A DNA stretch of 64,000 nucleotides from Cryptomeria japonica. Lineage: Eukaryota; Streptophyta; Pinopsida; Cupressales; Cupressaceae. The notes below the pieces were generated by a model. It was not told where the DNA came from. It did no database searches and saw nothing but the letters and a program-made list of their open reading frames with translations. The stretch is taken from assembly GCF_030272615.1 (NCBI RefSeq), contig NC_081407.1, positions 440,843,213 to 440,907,212 on the forward strand. Direction: 5' to 3'. Shown piece after piece: positions 23,685 through 37,713 of the stretch (the first letter of the stretch is position 1; the number at the start of each line of letters is the position of its first letter). Position numbers and translations under genes: made by a program.

Positions 23685-24503
23685 TATTTATTTACTGTCA
23701 AATAGTGAACTTCACAGTCAAAACCCACTCTCACACAGACTTGAAAAAAATAATAATTTTTTTTCCAAAAACTATGAGTTTTCTAAAATTTACATTTTTA
23801 GAAAACCTAGATCTAGGAAAGGGAAAAATCTCTTTAAAATAAACACCATTGGAAAAATAAGATTGACTAACATTCATTTATCCAAATACAAACAGATTTC
23901 TCTGATTAAAGCCTGAATTTGAAAGCATTTATTTGGAATTTTAACAAATTTTCATTCTGAACAACCAACCCAAATTTTTTTTATTTTAAAACAACCTGAG
24001 CAACCAAATTCTAAACTTGAGATGGAAACAAAACAAGAAGGGTTTGGATTGGAGATAAGATTACAACTATTTCATTTTCCCCAAATAGATGAGATTTTTT
24101 TTTAATCTTCATAAACAGAATTCTTCAAAATCCAAAACAATTTCTTTAAAACAAAGAAACCAATGAAATAAACCAGAGGCCTACCTGGTTCAGCTATCCT
24201 AGCAAGATTGAAGGAGAGGCCAACCTGCAAGCTCAAAAAATCCTTTCTTTTGCAAAAATCTCCAAAATTCTATTCTCCAAAAATATTTTTCCCCAAAATA
24301 TTTTCCAAAAATAATCCTCCCCCAAAAATATTTTCAAACCCTAGGTTAAATGCCCAGTTTTTGACCAAAAATCTCCTTTCTAAAATAAAAATACTTTTAC
24401 ACAATTTATTTCTAATTTCAAAAAATCAAAATGCCTCTTCCTCATTTAATTTCTAATTTTCCAAATTAACACAACTTAACATTTAAATTTCAAAAATATT
24501 ATG

Positions 24504-24508
<5 letters not shown>

Positions 24509-24552
<44 letters not shown>
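24509..24552. repeat. (TA)n microsatellite, about 22 units
   Basis: Uninterrupted TA dinucleotide tract in the same LTR. Confidence 0.98.
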
Positions 24553-24556
<4 letters not shown>

Positions 24557-25370
24557 AAAATAAAATCCCCAAATTAATCTTTCACACATTATCAAATTTA
24601 TATTAACTTGCTTTTCTAATTAAAATTGATTTTCTTTAAATAATTAAAATCAACCTTTTTATTTTTTTTTAAAGGCAAAGAGATTAAATTAATTCTATTT
24701 CAAATTAATTTAAATCTTTCCTTTCCAAAGCATAACTAAATAAATTAATCCATTAAAATTTACCATTTAATTTAAAATAGCTACCAATTTGAATTAAACA
24801 ATTCTAAATAACGTTTAATCGCATAAAGGGAACCTATTTAATTTAGTCCCTTAATTTTTAATGCATGAACACAACTTAATAAAATAAAATAAAAAGGATT
24901 AATTACTCAATTTAACCACACACAAAACACACAATCCAAGAAAGCCAAACAGACAGACGACCTGCATACCCAACCAAAGGGAATACCAATGATGATTGAC
25001 GATGCTCACTTGAGTATGACTATGATCAAACGAGGGTCTTATGACCACCTAATCCAAATTCTAAGGACCAACGAGGTACACTCAAACCTGTGAATCTAGG
25101 CGGAGATGAACCTCGTACCCATGCGGTATTGTACCTGAAATCTCCTGCAACCAAGAGTCATACATGCATACATATATATAATTAAAGAAAGTGTTAGCCC
25201 GAGCTTAATAACACGAGATAGGAGAACTAATACACTTGCATATGAATTGGTGTAGAAACCACATTAACAGGTATGCACAAAAATCAAAACATCTGACTAT
25301 AATATTATAACGTGATCAACTAACCAAGATCAAATAGAGATTAGAAATTGATTAGGGCAGGGGTACTACA

Positions 25371-25384
25371 TTCTCCCCCCTAGG
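25371..25384 (-). promoter_or_regulatory. Polypurine tract of the LARD-like element
   Basis: Plus strand TTCTCCCCCCTAGG, so a purine run on the minus strand directly next to the 3' LTR. It is the expected primer for plus-strand DNA synthesis. Confidence 0.75.
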
Positions 25385-28300
25385 TTCCGACTTACTCCTG
25401 GAAGTCGTAAGGCTAGCCGGAGAACATGTCACACACATTAGCCCTAAAACTCATTCAACAAATACCAATTTGCACATAGGAATCTTTCCATAAATATTAT
25501 GAAACATTATTGCTAGATCCTTTACGAATGCCATCATCCATTGGCAAGATACATCTAAATCCATACTTTTCCTAAAATATTCTAAGAACTATCTTTAATC
25601 ATAGCAGAGAACCAATAATTTTCTCCCTTTCATTACACTAAATTAAAGCATTAAAAGAGGTAAGAAACAATTACCATACTCATCTATCAAACATGACAAG
25701 AAAACATGCCATCATGATCAATTTCTTTTACCAATACATCTTTTCATAAAACTTAATCGCATAGAACTAGTTTCAATATCAAATTCTACAGCCAAGTTAG
25801 CTTTCATGAAATAAGAGCAACATATTGAACACAATTGCTCATACTTGCTAAGCATATCAGAACCTTCCCAATGACTATGTCCCATAACATAGTGACAAGA
25901 TAACACAATTTGCTCCAAGATTACACATAATAACCATCCACGTAACATGAATGCACAACTCAAAAGGCCACATGTGAGCTTGTCTAATGCTCGGTCAAAG
26001 ATGACATGCACGATCAACATCTCTATGCCTGATCACAAAACAATAACATAATCATAAATATCCAATATCTCACTCAAGGATTGATGGTGCTAGGGCACAC
26101 CATAGCGGAGCTACCTTTCATACAAGATCTTTGTGAACATCCCTTGTTGAGTAAGGTGGTTAGCCTCCAAGAGATAGTCACCATACATAGGTAGGTAGTG
26201 GATCCTAGTTGCATCACAGCCTCACATACCCCCATCCTCAAGGTTCCCTATGTCTACTTCCTTGTATACACTTATCCAAGACTGCCTCCTACGTTCTTGG
26301 AGAGGAATTCACATTACAACACAAAACAACATACAAAAACAATAAGGATAAACCAGTTTAGCCACCAAGGTACAGATGAATAAAGATAATAAATCATCAA
26401 TTCCAATAGTAAGGCAAGAAAATAATTTGGAATTTGCAACACCAAATCAAGTATGCAAAAGATCACAAGATCGTGGCTAAACCTTCAAAGTCAAAATAGA
26501 ATAAATTACCGGTCCATAAAAAAATAAATAAGAATATCACAACTGCACATAACATCACTATGTGACTAGCATCTAGCCACCAATGAGGAGGGAAGGAAAA
26601 ATCGTCTAGCTATTGTAGTAGCTCATCATGTGGTGCGTCCTAGTCACACATCCGCATGGCATGGCAGTGTGCACCTCGACATCACCCCGCATCACGTCAT
26701 CATGTGACATGGCAATACTCCAAGTAGAGAAGACATGTAATTGACTTATCCCGCATGGTAGTGTACCTAGCGGAAAAAGGCACGCGTAGGTCACGTCCCA
26801 CATAGCGATGTATCTCTCAGGATACTTGTCGCAAGCCAGTGGTATACATTGCTGAGGTCCACCCACATGTCTACCAACACCTAATAACTGGTAGCTCATG
26901 TGAATAAACCTACCTTTCATGAAGACTAAGCAAAGGATCCTCCAATAAAACCATCATTATGCTCAAGAACTATCATCAATATGCTCAAATTTAGGATAGG
27001 AATAGGCTGGCACACATAAACCTTATAAATTGGTTCATCAAAAGGGAAAGTATTGAGTACACCTATAATACAGTTTCATTATTTAACTATATTTTTCCTC
27101 AAAATAGAGAAGCTAAATTCGCTTCACGCTGACATTACTTGTACACCGATCCATACTATTCAAGGAATGGTGACTTCTAATACTACCCCTTAACATACTG
27201 AATTACCAACAACCCGAGGTTTGGTACTTAGTAGGGTAACAATTAAGCAACATCACATAAACAGTATGGTTTCCCATACTCATAAGTAAACATATCCTCC
27301 ATGGTTGATTACTTCACCATCCCATGGGCACATAAAGAAAACATGGGTTTCTTACAATACACAAAGAAAGCACCAGTACTGGTTTAGTCACATTTACGGG
27401 GAGTACTTTTCAGTACGCTATCATCTACTCAAGGAAGGTTTTAATTATGCTTTTCACATGAATAATTGAATAAAGTTTATTCTAGATACAAGTACTAAAA
27501 TTCTTCTTAACCATTCAAAATTACATAAGGAAATAACATCATTTTGATATCTTTTCTAAATCCATTGAGCATTCACAACCACATTACTAACTATGCAAAT
27601 TTTGTTATGAAGCTCAAGACTTTCATCTTTCCATAAAAAGACAAAAAACAAATAGTACAATTTCACATGTTTTATAAACACTCTATTTAAATCAATGCAC
27701 TCTTTAGTAGCATTAATAAAATCTAATAATCTAGGCAAAGAGGAGGAAAAAGAGAGTTTGATAACCAATCTATTTCATACATGGACACAAATCACACAAC
27801 ATTATAAAATTTCTCACTATGTCTATCATCTTAATTGTACAGTTTTCGTTTCACTATTGTTTAGAAGAATGCCAACAGGTCTAACATGGCATTTCCATTT
27901 ATTATGGTTGCAATAGAATGTTCTAGTTTTTCCAAACATCAAAGATGAAGACAAGCAATCTTTTTGATAATACAAGATCTCTTGCAAACACTCACTATTT
28001 TTAATTCTCTACAAAGCCTATCATAATCTGCAACCTTTCTTTGAAAATCTAGGGTATGATAAGAAGATAAACAAGGAACTTATCAACTAAATAATACATA
28101 TTACTGTATGCACATCAAACAAGCTTTTCATTTGCACTTTCTAATCATAATAAGGCAATCATATATATCCAAAAGCAAGTTCAATGTAGCATTGTTAAAA
28201 TAGATCCTCAATCAAACTAGTTTAATGAAACACATAAAACAATCTTTCGTGGAACACATTAATACACTCTTGAAGCTACTATAACATGTTCCCTTTTATA

Positions 28301-29090
28301 CTTCTTTTACAAACAAAGTAGTTTCACATAACAACTATTCACATATTAATGCACCCTTCTTAAGATAGGATTTAATTATGTTACTCCTACAAAACACATG
28401 GAGAATTCTTTAATGTAAACATACAATTTTTTTCTGAATAACCAATATGAACTTTCAAACCCATAGCCCTTTTTATTATCTAAAAAGCCACACATAAGCG
28501 TCATAAGGCTCACACAAGGGTTCAAGAAGTCACACCCTTTCTCTTGCACAAGTAAACTCACATAAGAGATAATTACACATATCACAAGCATTTAATTTAT
28601 AGCGAGAGAGAGGAGGAAGGGTGATAATCATTCAATATCTACCATACTAGCCTTCAAGTGGACAACACAAAGATAGATCCTAATCTTAAACAAAAACATT
28701 TCGTACTTCCAGATTCAAGACAAGCACTGACCAACCCAAATGGATTAGTCTAAAGAGAACAACAATCAAATAGGAAGGTACATACGACTCTCTTTCAGGA
28801 ATAAGAGTAATCGTAGACCAAGACATCAATAAGCAAACAAAGTACATATAATCACTCAAAAGCACCAACATCAAGAAGGTGAAAACAAGGTGTGAACACA
28901 CACGTTACACACAATTAAGGTTTGCTCGAAAGAATACGCAAAAGAACAGAACACGAGTCCTTAAGATCTTCAAGTTCCTATGCCTCAATCACACACACAC
29001 AAAAAGAGGACAAGCATACAACATAAGATCGATACACCTCACACAAACTAAGGGCACAAGTGACACCAAAAATCCCAGTGTTTGCAACAT
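25385..29090 (-). other. Internal region of the LARD-like element, no genes
   Basis: About 3.7 kb with no open frame above about 105 codons on either strand and no gag, protease, RT or integrase motif. A somewhat GC-richer patch at about 26600-26900 has CATGGCA and TCACGTC repeats. Such conserved non-coding interiors are known from LARDs and are thought to carry packaging structure. Confidence 0.65.
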
Positions 29091-29106
29091 GGGCTCTGAT
29101 ACCAAA
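29091..29106 (-). promoter_or_regulatory. Primer-binding site (initiator tRNA-Met)
   Basis: The plus strand GGGCTCTGATACCAAA reads TTTGGTATCAGAGCCC on the minus strand. TGGTATCAGAGC is complementary to the 3' end of plant initiator tRNA-Met. It follows the 5' LTR end by two bases. Confidence 0.88.
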
Positions 29107-31300
29107 TGTAATGCCCCACCAGGAAATCCCGAAGGGATAAAGCTAAAACACATGAATGGAGTGCAAATAATTTTTCTTTAAAATAAGACAACATAATGAT
29201 ACAATGAGTTATCAAAATCTCAGATAGCACAGTGGAAGACTAAACAATACCTAAGGAGTTTTCCCAACGTGATGACTTAATCTAACATCTAACTCAACTC
29301 ACGACATTTGATCCAATTAAGTAGGTTAACTTAATTTCATGTTGTTACTTTAAACAAGGATATAATTTTTTTAGAAAATTAAAATTATAGATACTAGGAT
29401 GCGTTCATGCATTATGGTTGAAGATGTAGCTAACATGAGGAAATTCACCCATTAAAGTTAAAACATAGATAACATGTGGACGTACATTCATTATTGTTAA
29501 AAGATAGATAACTTAATGAGTTTATCCATTAATGTTAAATTTTAGATGACATGATGAGGTTTATCCCTTAGGGTTAAAACTATGGATAACATGATTAGGC
29601 TCATCTAATAAATTTTAACCATTCATTACGTTCAATTTTACCTTAAACACATGCCATGCATCTAGTTTTATAACACACTTTAATTTCATTATAAACTAAT
29701 GAGTTATTTCCATGCATACTTAATTTCATTATCAATAACTTAATATATTCCATTATTCTAATCTACATTCTTTCATGATCCAATTTCTACATTTAATATG
29801 ATGACTAGACACAATTAAAATTAATTTCATCTAATCCATTTGATACATTCTAACATAATGCCATCCATACATGTTAAAAACTAAAAAGGAACATAAGAAC
29901 ATAAGCACCACATAACACCAAATTGATATTGGAATTCACCCCTAGAGGGCTACATCTTCAGGTCTGCTCAACTGCAAGACCCCTCTGATCATTAAATAAG
30001 TTAAGAATACATAAGGTTCACATCATTTACAATCCTACCATCAAGGCAAACATAACCATTATACAAATGACCACATCGGTCAAATAAATACATAAATGAT
30101 CCCTGAATAGGAAAGGATCCAACTGAACATAATAGAAGCAAATACAAAGGTCCACGGGAGCATCCGCAAAACTAAGTCATTGGAACCCAAGGTCTAGCAT
30201 GACATCAAGTTCTCACAAGGGCATAAGCAATAGGATGACTCCACAAAAGTGCTCCTATCAAGACAACACAACCACACACTAGCGGACATAGGGGACAAGT
30301 GTCATCACATAACCTGGTATGGTTACCATGGCAGGTCTTCATAGGTTCTGGCCCCATCCATTGGGTTAACCTAGCAACCTAATCCAAACCTCCAGCCCAT
30401 GCAAGCCTCATGTGGACCCACACATCCTTTCATGAAGACAAGGATGATGGTTTGTCATTTCAGGCCTTCTCACAGCATGTTGAGTCTGTGTTAGGACTCC
30501 TCCTGTGTGTGAGGCACAATTATATTACTTAGTGATTCATTAACTAACTCTCTAATATACTATTAATTTATCACTTATTAGACACACTTTGGATGGGTTA
30601 CTCAACATCCACTTTGGGCGCAGCCCCTAAACAAAAACCACTTTCCCATACGACACTATACTATACTCTATGAATTCTTAAACCTAGACACACAAGGTCA
30701 AGCTACAAAGTTCAAAATGGAGGAAACAACCATTTGGTCAAACACAACTTCATATGGGGTGCACTGACTGACCGTACTCTAACTAGATACCTAACCAACT
30801 ATGGTGAACCACAAATCATCATTCGACACCCACGTAAAGGATATGACCAACTACAACACTACCACAAAACAACAGTTAAACTTGAGACCAAGGACAGAAA
30901 TAGGTACCCCAAATCAATCCATACGACAAGGTTCAATCAAACAAATCAACGTCTTGCCATTACTTAAGCAAAAGCGAATACATAAATTTAAACTAGCTAC
31001 CAATTTGAATTGAGCAATTCTAAATAATGATTAATCGCATAAAGGGAACCTATTTAATTTAGTCCCTTAATTTTTAATGCATAAACATAACTTAATCAAA
31101 TAAAATAAAAAGGATTAATTACTCAATTTAGCCAGACACACAAAACACTCAATCCAAGAAAGCCAAATAGACAGACGACCTGCATACCCAACCAAAGGGA
31201 ATACCGATGACGATTGATGATGCTCACTTGAGCACAACTATGGTCAAATGAGGGTCTTACGACCACCTAATCCAAATTCTAAGGACCAAAGAGGTACACT
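29107..31300 (-). repeat. 5' LTR of the LARD-like element, deleted and truncated
   Basis: Matches 20883-22780 and then jumps to the equivalent of 24777-25082, so about 2.0 kb is missing. The junction (about 30990-31001) lies in a short shared TTTAAA, suggesting a microhomology deletion. It stops after GAGGTACACT (31291-31300), leaving out the last about 288 bp, because the Tat element starts at 31302. Confidence 0.8.
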
Positions 31301-31301
31301 A

Positions 31302-32444
31302 TGTAATACCCTAAAAATGGTTATCTAAACCATGGGCCCCTAATCTCGACAACATCACCAAGGTCCTAACCAAAGGCAATTAAATCAATCTTGAGAACAT
31401 TATTAATTCTTTAATCATCAAATGTCACATGGCAAATCAATTACTCAATATTAATTAAATATTTATTTAATTGATTGAATCATTTCAAGAATATCATTTT
31501 AATCAATTATCCTATTTTTAATTATTAAATATCCTAGCATATTTAATTAATTAATAAATTTGCCATTTAATCATGCAAAAAAATAATTAATTTATTACAA
31601 AAGAGGAATTAATTACAAAGAAAGAGTTGATTGGAAAATAAAATAAAAGAATTGAATTGAGAGAGAAATCAAACTTGAGATATTATTTCTTTTTCTAAAT
31701 TTAGAACTTGAAATCAGAAAAGCAATTAGTTGATTATTATTGAATTATTCTCTAAAATTGGAACTCAAAGCTTTTCAAAAAAAGAAGTTCAGTTGCATTG
31801 AAAAGACTCTTTTCTTGAATAAATCAAATAATTATCTATTTTTATCACAAATGCATGAAATTAATTTAATATTATTTTCTAATGCAACTTGAATTTCTAA
31901 TTTAAATGCATTTCAGTTAAACTATAATTGGAATCTATCTCAAGGTTAACTGAACATGATTTCTCAATTATTTTCAATTAATCCTAAATTGAGCTTTTTC
32001 ATCATCTCTCTTGTAATTCTCTATAAATTCAGCCTTCAGCTCTCATCCAATTTACCCTAGAGATTTGTGAGAACATGCTTGGAGATTATTATTATGCTGA
32101 TTTTTGCTCTGGAGTCATTGAATATATTATGCTTTTTTAGATTATTTGCATCCATATTTAGTTTATTTCATTATTGCTTGAATTATTCATCCATCTTGCA
32201 TCCATTTTAGCTTAATATCATTCTCATATAGATTAAATCCTTCGTCTTGGTGTAGTCTAGTCACTGATATTGCTTATAAATATCTAAGAGCAATCTTATA
32301 CTCGCATCTTTTAGAAGGCAATTAGTCACTTTGTTATGATTTATTATTTATTGATTATTGATTTACTAACCATACATGTAATGAATTAATTGAAATGTTG
32401 TGTCCTGCAGATACAGATCCTTATTCCACTTTCTCACACACACA
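31302..32444 (+). repeat. 5' LTR of the split Tat element
   Basis: Starts TGTAATACCCTAAAAATGG at the break in the LARD LTR and ends with a CACACACA run at 32444, four bases before the primer site. Only this copy is in the window, so the end is inferred from the primer site. Confidence 0.6.
32022..32028 (+). promoter_or_regulatory. TATA box in the Tat 5' LTR
   Basis: CTCTATAAATTCAG in the 3' third of the LTR; transcription would start about 30 bp later, near 32055. Confidence 0.5.
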
Positions 32445-32448
32445 TTTC

Positions 32449-32464
32449 TGGCACCCACCATGGG
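32449..32464 (+). promoter_or_regulatory. Primer-binding site of the Tat element
   Basis: TGGCACCCACCATGGG follows TTTC after the LTR end. It resembles the TGGCGCCCACCGTGGGG sites common in large plant gypsy elements, with C-to-T and G-to-A type changes. The tRNA is not assigned here. Confidence 0.6.
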
Positions 32465-34198
32465 ACGAAAGACTACATTTTTCGGCCTCCAAGACTGACT
32501 TTTTATTTTTGTTATTTTTCAGATTTTTGACTTTTCGGATTTTCATCTGTACAGTCTTTGTGTCATCTCATACGACATTTCCCATAGGATGAAATGACAA
32601 ACTTCAAGTGTTGTACGAACTGGAATCTTGTATCGTATGATCTAGAATTCTGTATCATATGAACTTAAACTTTGTCGTACGATTCTATGTTTTTTTTTTA
32701 AAAAGACAAAAAAAACAAATTTCATGATTTTGGTTTTCTGTTCAAATTGATTATTCTGACGACTGACCCTGGTTGTTTATCTGTCTATCTTAGAATTTTT
32801 TTCATAGCCTAATCAGTTTTTTGCAGAATGCTTGTCGAAGAATATGCTTGTCACAAAGACAATATGACTATTGATTCATTTTCTTTGTAGGTTTCCTGAG
32901 GAGAATCGACCAAACATCATGTATTCTTTCAAATTCATTTTCAGGCATCTAAATTGCTATCTGGTTAAAGAAAAAATCTGTCTTTCATGTTTTTAGAATA
33001 TTTTGAGAGGTAGGAGAGTATGCTCTTGTCTTTTTCTAGACAATCAGAAATCTAGACCCTTGAGGCTTTTTCTTTGTTTGAGATTTGTACATCTTTAGCA
33101 GGCTTGCCTTCCCGAGGAGCTTAAAAAATCTTAAAGCCTTTACGGCCGGTGTGAGGGGAACGACCTAAGTGGGAATGGCTAAATGCCAATTACTCCAACC
33201 CACTATAAAATAAATGTGATTTAATGAAAATCAAGTCAATGAAAATGCTCAGGAATAACTCTCCTCCGTACCTTTGGGTATATTAAACCTTGGTTTTCAA
33301 GGTTGGGAGACCTCTTAATTGAGTTTATACCTCGATGCGCTGAACGGACCCCTTACTAGATCCAATTAAAACTAGAAGCTACCTGGTTCACCTCCGAAAA
33401 GGGGATAATCTTTGTGCAAGAGAGATAGTAATTCTCCCAAGATACTTGTCATTTTGTGCCCCCATTAGCATTTGGAGTCGGATAATTTGGCATTGAGAAT
33501 CTGTTGCGTGAGACTCAGCAACCGTGTTTTGATTAGCTATTGGGTGTGTAGCTGAGTCTACAAGCAAAGGTTTTCTTCTCTCACCAAATTCCTTAGGGCT
33601 TGCATGCTGTGATTGGAGTTACTATTCATATTACGTTTTTCCTGTGTTTTCATCCCTGAAACAAAAACTGAAATACCAAAAAACTAGAGAAAACAAGAAA
33701 CAAACTCAGTGATAAAAAAAAAAACTATGTCCATGTCAGAACTAGTCCATCCTAAGTCAAAATTTTGTCCAAAACTAGTCTATCTTGGTCAAAAATCACT
33801 CCATCTCGGAATTGGTCATACTCAGTTGTCATACTCAACTATCAAAAAACTCAGAATTTTAGTCTCTGCCCTATTAACAGTCGTACAAATCTGATCATTT
33901 ATCGTCCTGCACTATATCCTATGTCGTACGAGCCTGATAATTTGTTGTCTGAGCTCAATCCTCTATCTTATGAAGCTTAGAAGTCTGTCATCTAAAGCTA
34001 AATCTTGTGTCGTACGAAACATAATTGCATTGAATCTTTTGTTGTTTTGGACATACCCATTTGTCATATGGTATTAGGAAGCAACTCGTACAAAACAAAA
34101 CTGTTCTCATCCTGGAACTATTAAATTGTCATTCAGCTCAGTAAATCTTGTCATACGAATCTCTAGTTTTGTCAATACAAAGCAGTCAAACTTGGCTC
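32465..34198 (+). other. Tat leader, first part, non-coding
   Basis: No supported gene. It has the leader block shared with the old copy (33008-33400) and, on both sides, about ten dispersed copies of a TGTCGTACGA-like motif (32560-32690 and 33880-34160). GTCCAAAACTAGTC phrases at 33760-33800 echo the 21-bp units of the old copy. Confidence 0.6.
34194..34198. repeat. Target site duplication GGCTC (left)
   Basis: GGCTC immediately before TGTAAGGCC; the same five bases follow the right end at 38866-38870. Confidence 0.85.
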
Positions 34199-37100
34199 TG
34201 TAAGGCCTTCCCCAAACCAAGCTTTGATTAACTTAGTTGACCATGTTTGACCCTATTAAATAAATGCTTTATAATTCAATAGAATAGACTGTGTTAGACA
34301 AATAGATTGGTGAGAAAAGTAATTGAACCAAGTTATAGAGTTATTGCACCTAGTGGTGTACATTTTGATGTGTTATGAATTTGAAATCCTAAAAGATCCA
34401 TTGATTGGATAATCTTGATTTAACGTATGTCAGCTATGTCTGGATGTAGAACTTATATAATTCTATGATTGGGTAACACTGATGAATGTTGATGCTTCAT
34501 TTATATGCTTATAGATACAAAACTCTATATGATTCTAGAATAGGATAAATTTGAGAGGAGGTATGTCATTATTGGATTTGCAGGACTTTACTATGATGAT
34601 AGAAATAGGAATGCATGTTTTAATATATGGATCAAAATTATGTGTATTACGATAATTGTTATGTGGAGTTATTTGGATGAAAGATGTATTGATTGATAAA
34701 TCTACATTGCATGCAGAGTGTTTGAAGTGCATTATTATTCATGTGTTTTATATTATATGAGATTATTTGGAAGTACTAATGTGTAAATCGAGTTGCATAG
34801 GAATTATCCATGTGACCATGGAAATATTACAGAGAACCAAACCTAGACCTATGTATGTTCATAAGCCAGGGGTTGTCTATTTGGAGAGACAACACCCCGT
34901 TTGTGTTGTATTTTATTCGTAACAGTATATGCTGTATGTGTGTTAAGTGTTATTTAATTGATTTGTGTAAAATCCACAAGAGACGATTTCATGTATTAAA
35001 TTTTAAAAGTGTTTTCTTTGTGTCACTTAACACATGTGTGGATTTAAGTTTAAATTTTTATTTTGTCTCTTGATGGGAAAGTGTTCAACTATAGTTTTTT
35101 CAATTAATGTAATGTGATGTCATAAATACCTTGGGTAAAGAATCTTTGGGGTGGTCAACATAGGTTTGACCCGAAAATAAACTTCAGAGGGGTTTAAAAT
35201 GGGTTAAATGAACACCTAGAGGTAGTTTAATAGGGTTTCCTAAAGCCCATAAGGTATACCTAAGGGTTAGGGGTAATTTTAGGCAAGTTTCTACTCCTAA
35301 GTGACCTTTTAGACACCCTAAAATTTGACTTTTCTGAGTTGTGCGAAAATTGAAATTAGAAGATTGAACCTAGTTGTAAACTTTCCTTTTCGGAATGGGA
35401 GTTCACTTTCCCATTCTGACTTACCTTCCTCTTTAGTTTTTAAAAACTTGTGAGAACTGAGAGAATGAGCTTCTTAAGCAAGAATTTGAAAATTTGAGGG
35501 TAATCACCCACTCTCCATTTTTGGAGACAAAAGAATTTTGTAAAGAAAAAGAATGAATTTGGTTTGAGAATTTTAGCTAAGGGTAGAAAGGGAAGAACCG
35601 TGGAATTGGGCTGCTCATCCTCAACAAAACTAACCTACCGTTGGGCAGATTAAGGTTGGTCGTATTCATCATATAATGGATTTCTTATTGCATGTGTTTG
35701 TAAGTAATGTTTGTGAAAAAGATTTGTTTTCGTGCATGTTCTCTTGGAGATTTATTTGGTAATTTGTTTTATACTTTGTATGTGTGTTTGGGAGTAATCA
35801 AGATCTCCTACTCTTGGGAGAGAGGAGGATCTTGTGGGTGGTAGAAGTGACAGCCCTCGAGTGAGAGACTCTCATTATGAGAGCAATCACAAGGGAATTT
35901 ATGTGACCCTTGCTGCATGGCTTGTTTATGCATTGGGGGTCATAAGGAGGGAAATAAGGCATGAATGCCTTGGGGGACATAAGGAATAAAGGGTTGATTT
36001 TGTTATACTTGATGTAATTGGTTGCCATGAGGTGGCTATATGTTTTGGTTTGCCATGAGGTGGCTATTTGTTTTACCATACTTGCAGTCTCCTCAGGGTA
36101 CTTGGTCCACTACCACCCTTGAAAAAGGACATCACCAATGTGTGGTGCAGTGTAGCCCTAGGATGGGAGTGTAGTTTGAGTTTGTGTGTATTCTGTCTTT
36201 TGTGGTTGCATGTTTGTTAGCTGTCTAGGGCTTGGTTCTCCGATCTCGGGGGTGGCTACCAGTTAGCCTAGGATGGGAGGTGAGCACTCCATGGTCAAAT
36301 CCTTGATCTTATTTGCAGGTTGTGGAAAGAAAGGAATTAGGACAAGTGGAAAGATTCGATGGAGATAATAGTTGCATAATCCATTTGGGAAAATATCTTA
36401 TTATTCTATTTTAAAATGTCCTCATTATAAAAGTTGAGTGACCTGTTTGTAAAATGACTATAGTGTCTCTTAAAGTAATTCCTAGAGATGTAATAGTTAA
36501 TTGTTATATTGCAAAAGATGAAATGAATAATTCTGGAACAGTTTTCTAAAGTCTGTTTTTCCTGAAATTAATTATTGATGAGTAGAGTAATAGTGTGGGA
36601 AGTAATTAAATTTATTTTATCCCCTTATGCATATGAAATAAATCAAGGAAATAAAGTAATGATTTAAAGATTGTATGCGTGTTGCTTGAAATTAAATGGT
36701 TCAATTTAAAACCTAAATGCATTGTTAAAGTTAAAGGAATTCTAGATAAATAAAGTGCTATTGAAATTTTATTTAATGCTGTCATTTTATTAACTTGCAG
36801 AAAATGAAAATTCTGAAGTTTGTTAAGGTCGTTCCTAGAGGTTTATTTTACATTTCTAGGTTTAAATAGATGTTGTGTTAAGATGGTTTAAATCTGTTAA
36901 TTACTTTAATTTTGCAGAAAGAAAATCCTTATTTTTAGATTATCCTAGCTACTTCTTCTAGGCAATCAAGGTATATATAAAGGAAAAATTAAAAATTAAA
37001 AAAAAATGATTAGAATAATCAGATTTGCAAAGAATAGCTAATCTGTTTGATTGGTCGGAAACATTAAAAAATAAAAAATAAAAAAATATGATTGCAGGAA

Positions 37101-37296
37101 AGGGGATTACCCTGAATGTATTAGTATTACAATCATATATATATATATAACTAAATTATTTGCATGTATAATTGTATAATGCATACAGTTCTTAAAGTTA
37201 AATAAAATAAAATTAATTGATTTAAAATATATATATTGAAAAAAATATTTGCATATGTAAACATATATACACATCTGTGTATATTTATAAACAACT

Positions 37297-37320
37297 ATAT
37301 ATATATATATATATATATAT
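37297..37320. repeat. (AT)n microsatellite
   Basis: Twelve TA/AT units inside the solo LTR, with a shorter one near 37136-37149. Confidence 0.95.
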
Positions 37321-37405
37321 TTTATTTGCATTTAAAAAAAAAAATTATTAAAAAAAAAAAACTACTTTTAAAACAAAGGGACGATGGATAGGGCACGGGC
37401 CCAAC

Positions 37406-37557
37406 CCACTGTGCAAAGCACAGTGGTCGGCTTGGCCTAGGCCGCCACTGTGGGCGTCCATAGTGGACAACGCCACTGTGGCGTCCCACAGTAGACGGCC
37501 CAAGGGCTGCCACTGTGGGCGACCACAATGGACGCCACCACTATGGAAACCCATAGT
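37406..37557. repeat. Array of five short hairpins based on CCACTGTGG
   Basis: The first is perfect: CCACTGTG, CAAAG loop, CACAGTGG (37406-37426). It is followed by CCACTGTGG/CCATAGTGG, CCACTGTGG/CCCACAGTAG, CCACTGTGG/CCACAATGG and CACTATGG/CCCATAGTG pairs, each with a 3-4 base loop. The block is GC-rich in an AT-rich LTR. Confidence 0.8.
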
Positions 37558-37713
37558 GAGCAGGGTTCGGGTGGAGCCGCCGGTGCCCTCTGCTCCCTCC
37601 GCCTCACCTCCCTTGCGCACGACCTCTGCCATTCACCGCCAAAACCCGCCATGGCCGCCTCCATTAGCATTTCAGCCCTGCTCAAAAAAAAAAGAAAAGC
37701 AAAAAATATGAAA

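Noticed and set aside
31302-31312. TGTAATACCC as a continuation of the LARD family LTR
   Set aside because: The following 1.1 kb does not match the LARD LTR and leads to a different primer site (TGGCACCCACC), so it is a separate LTR.
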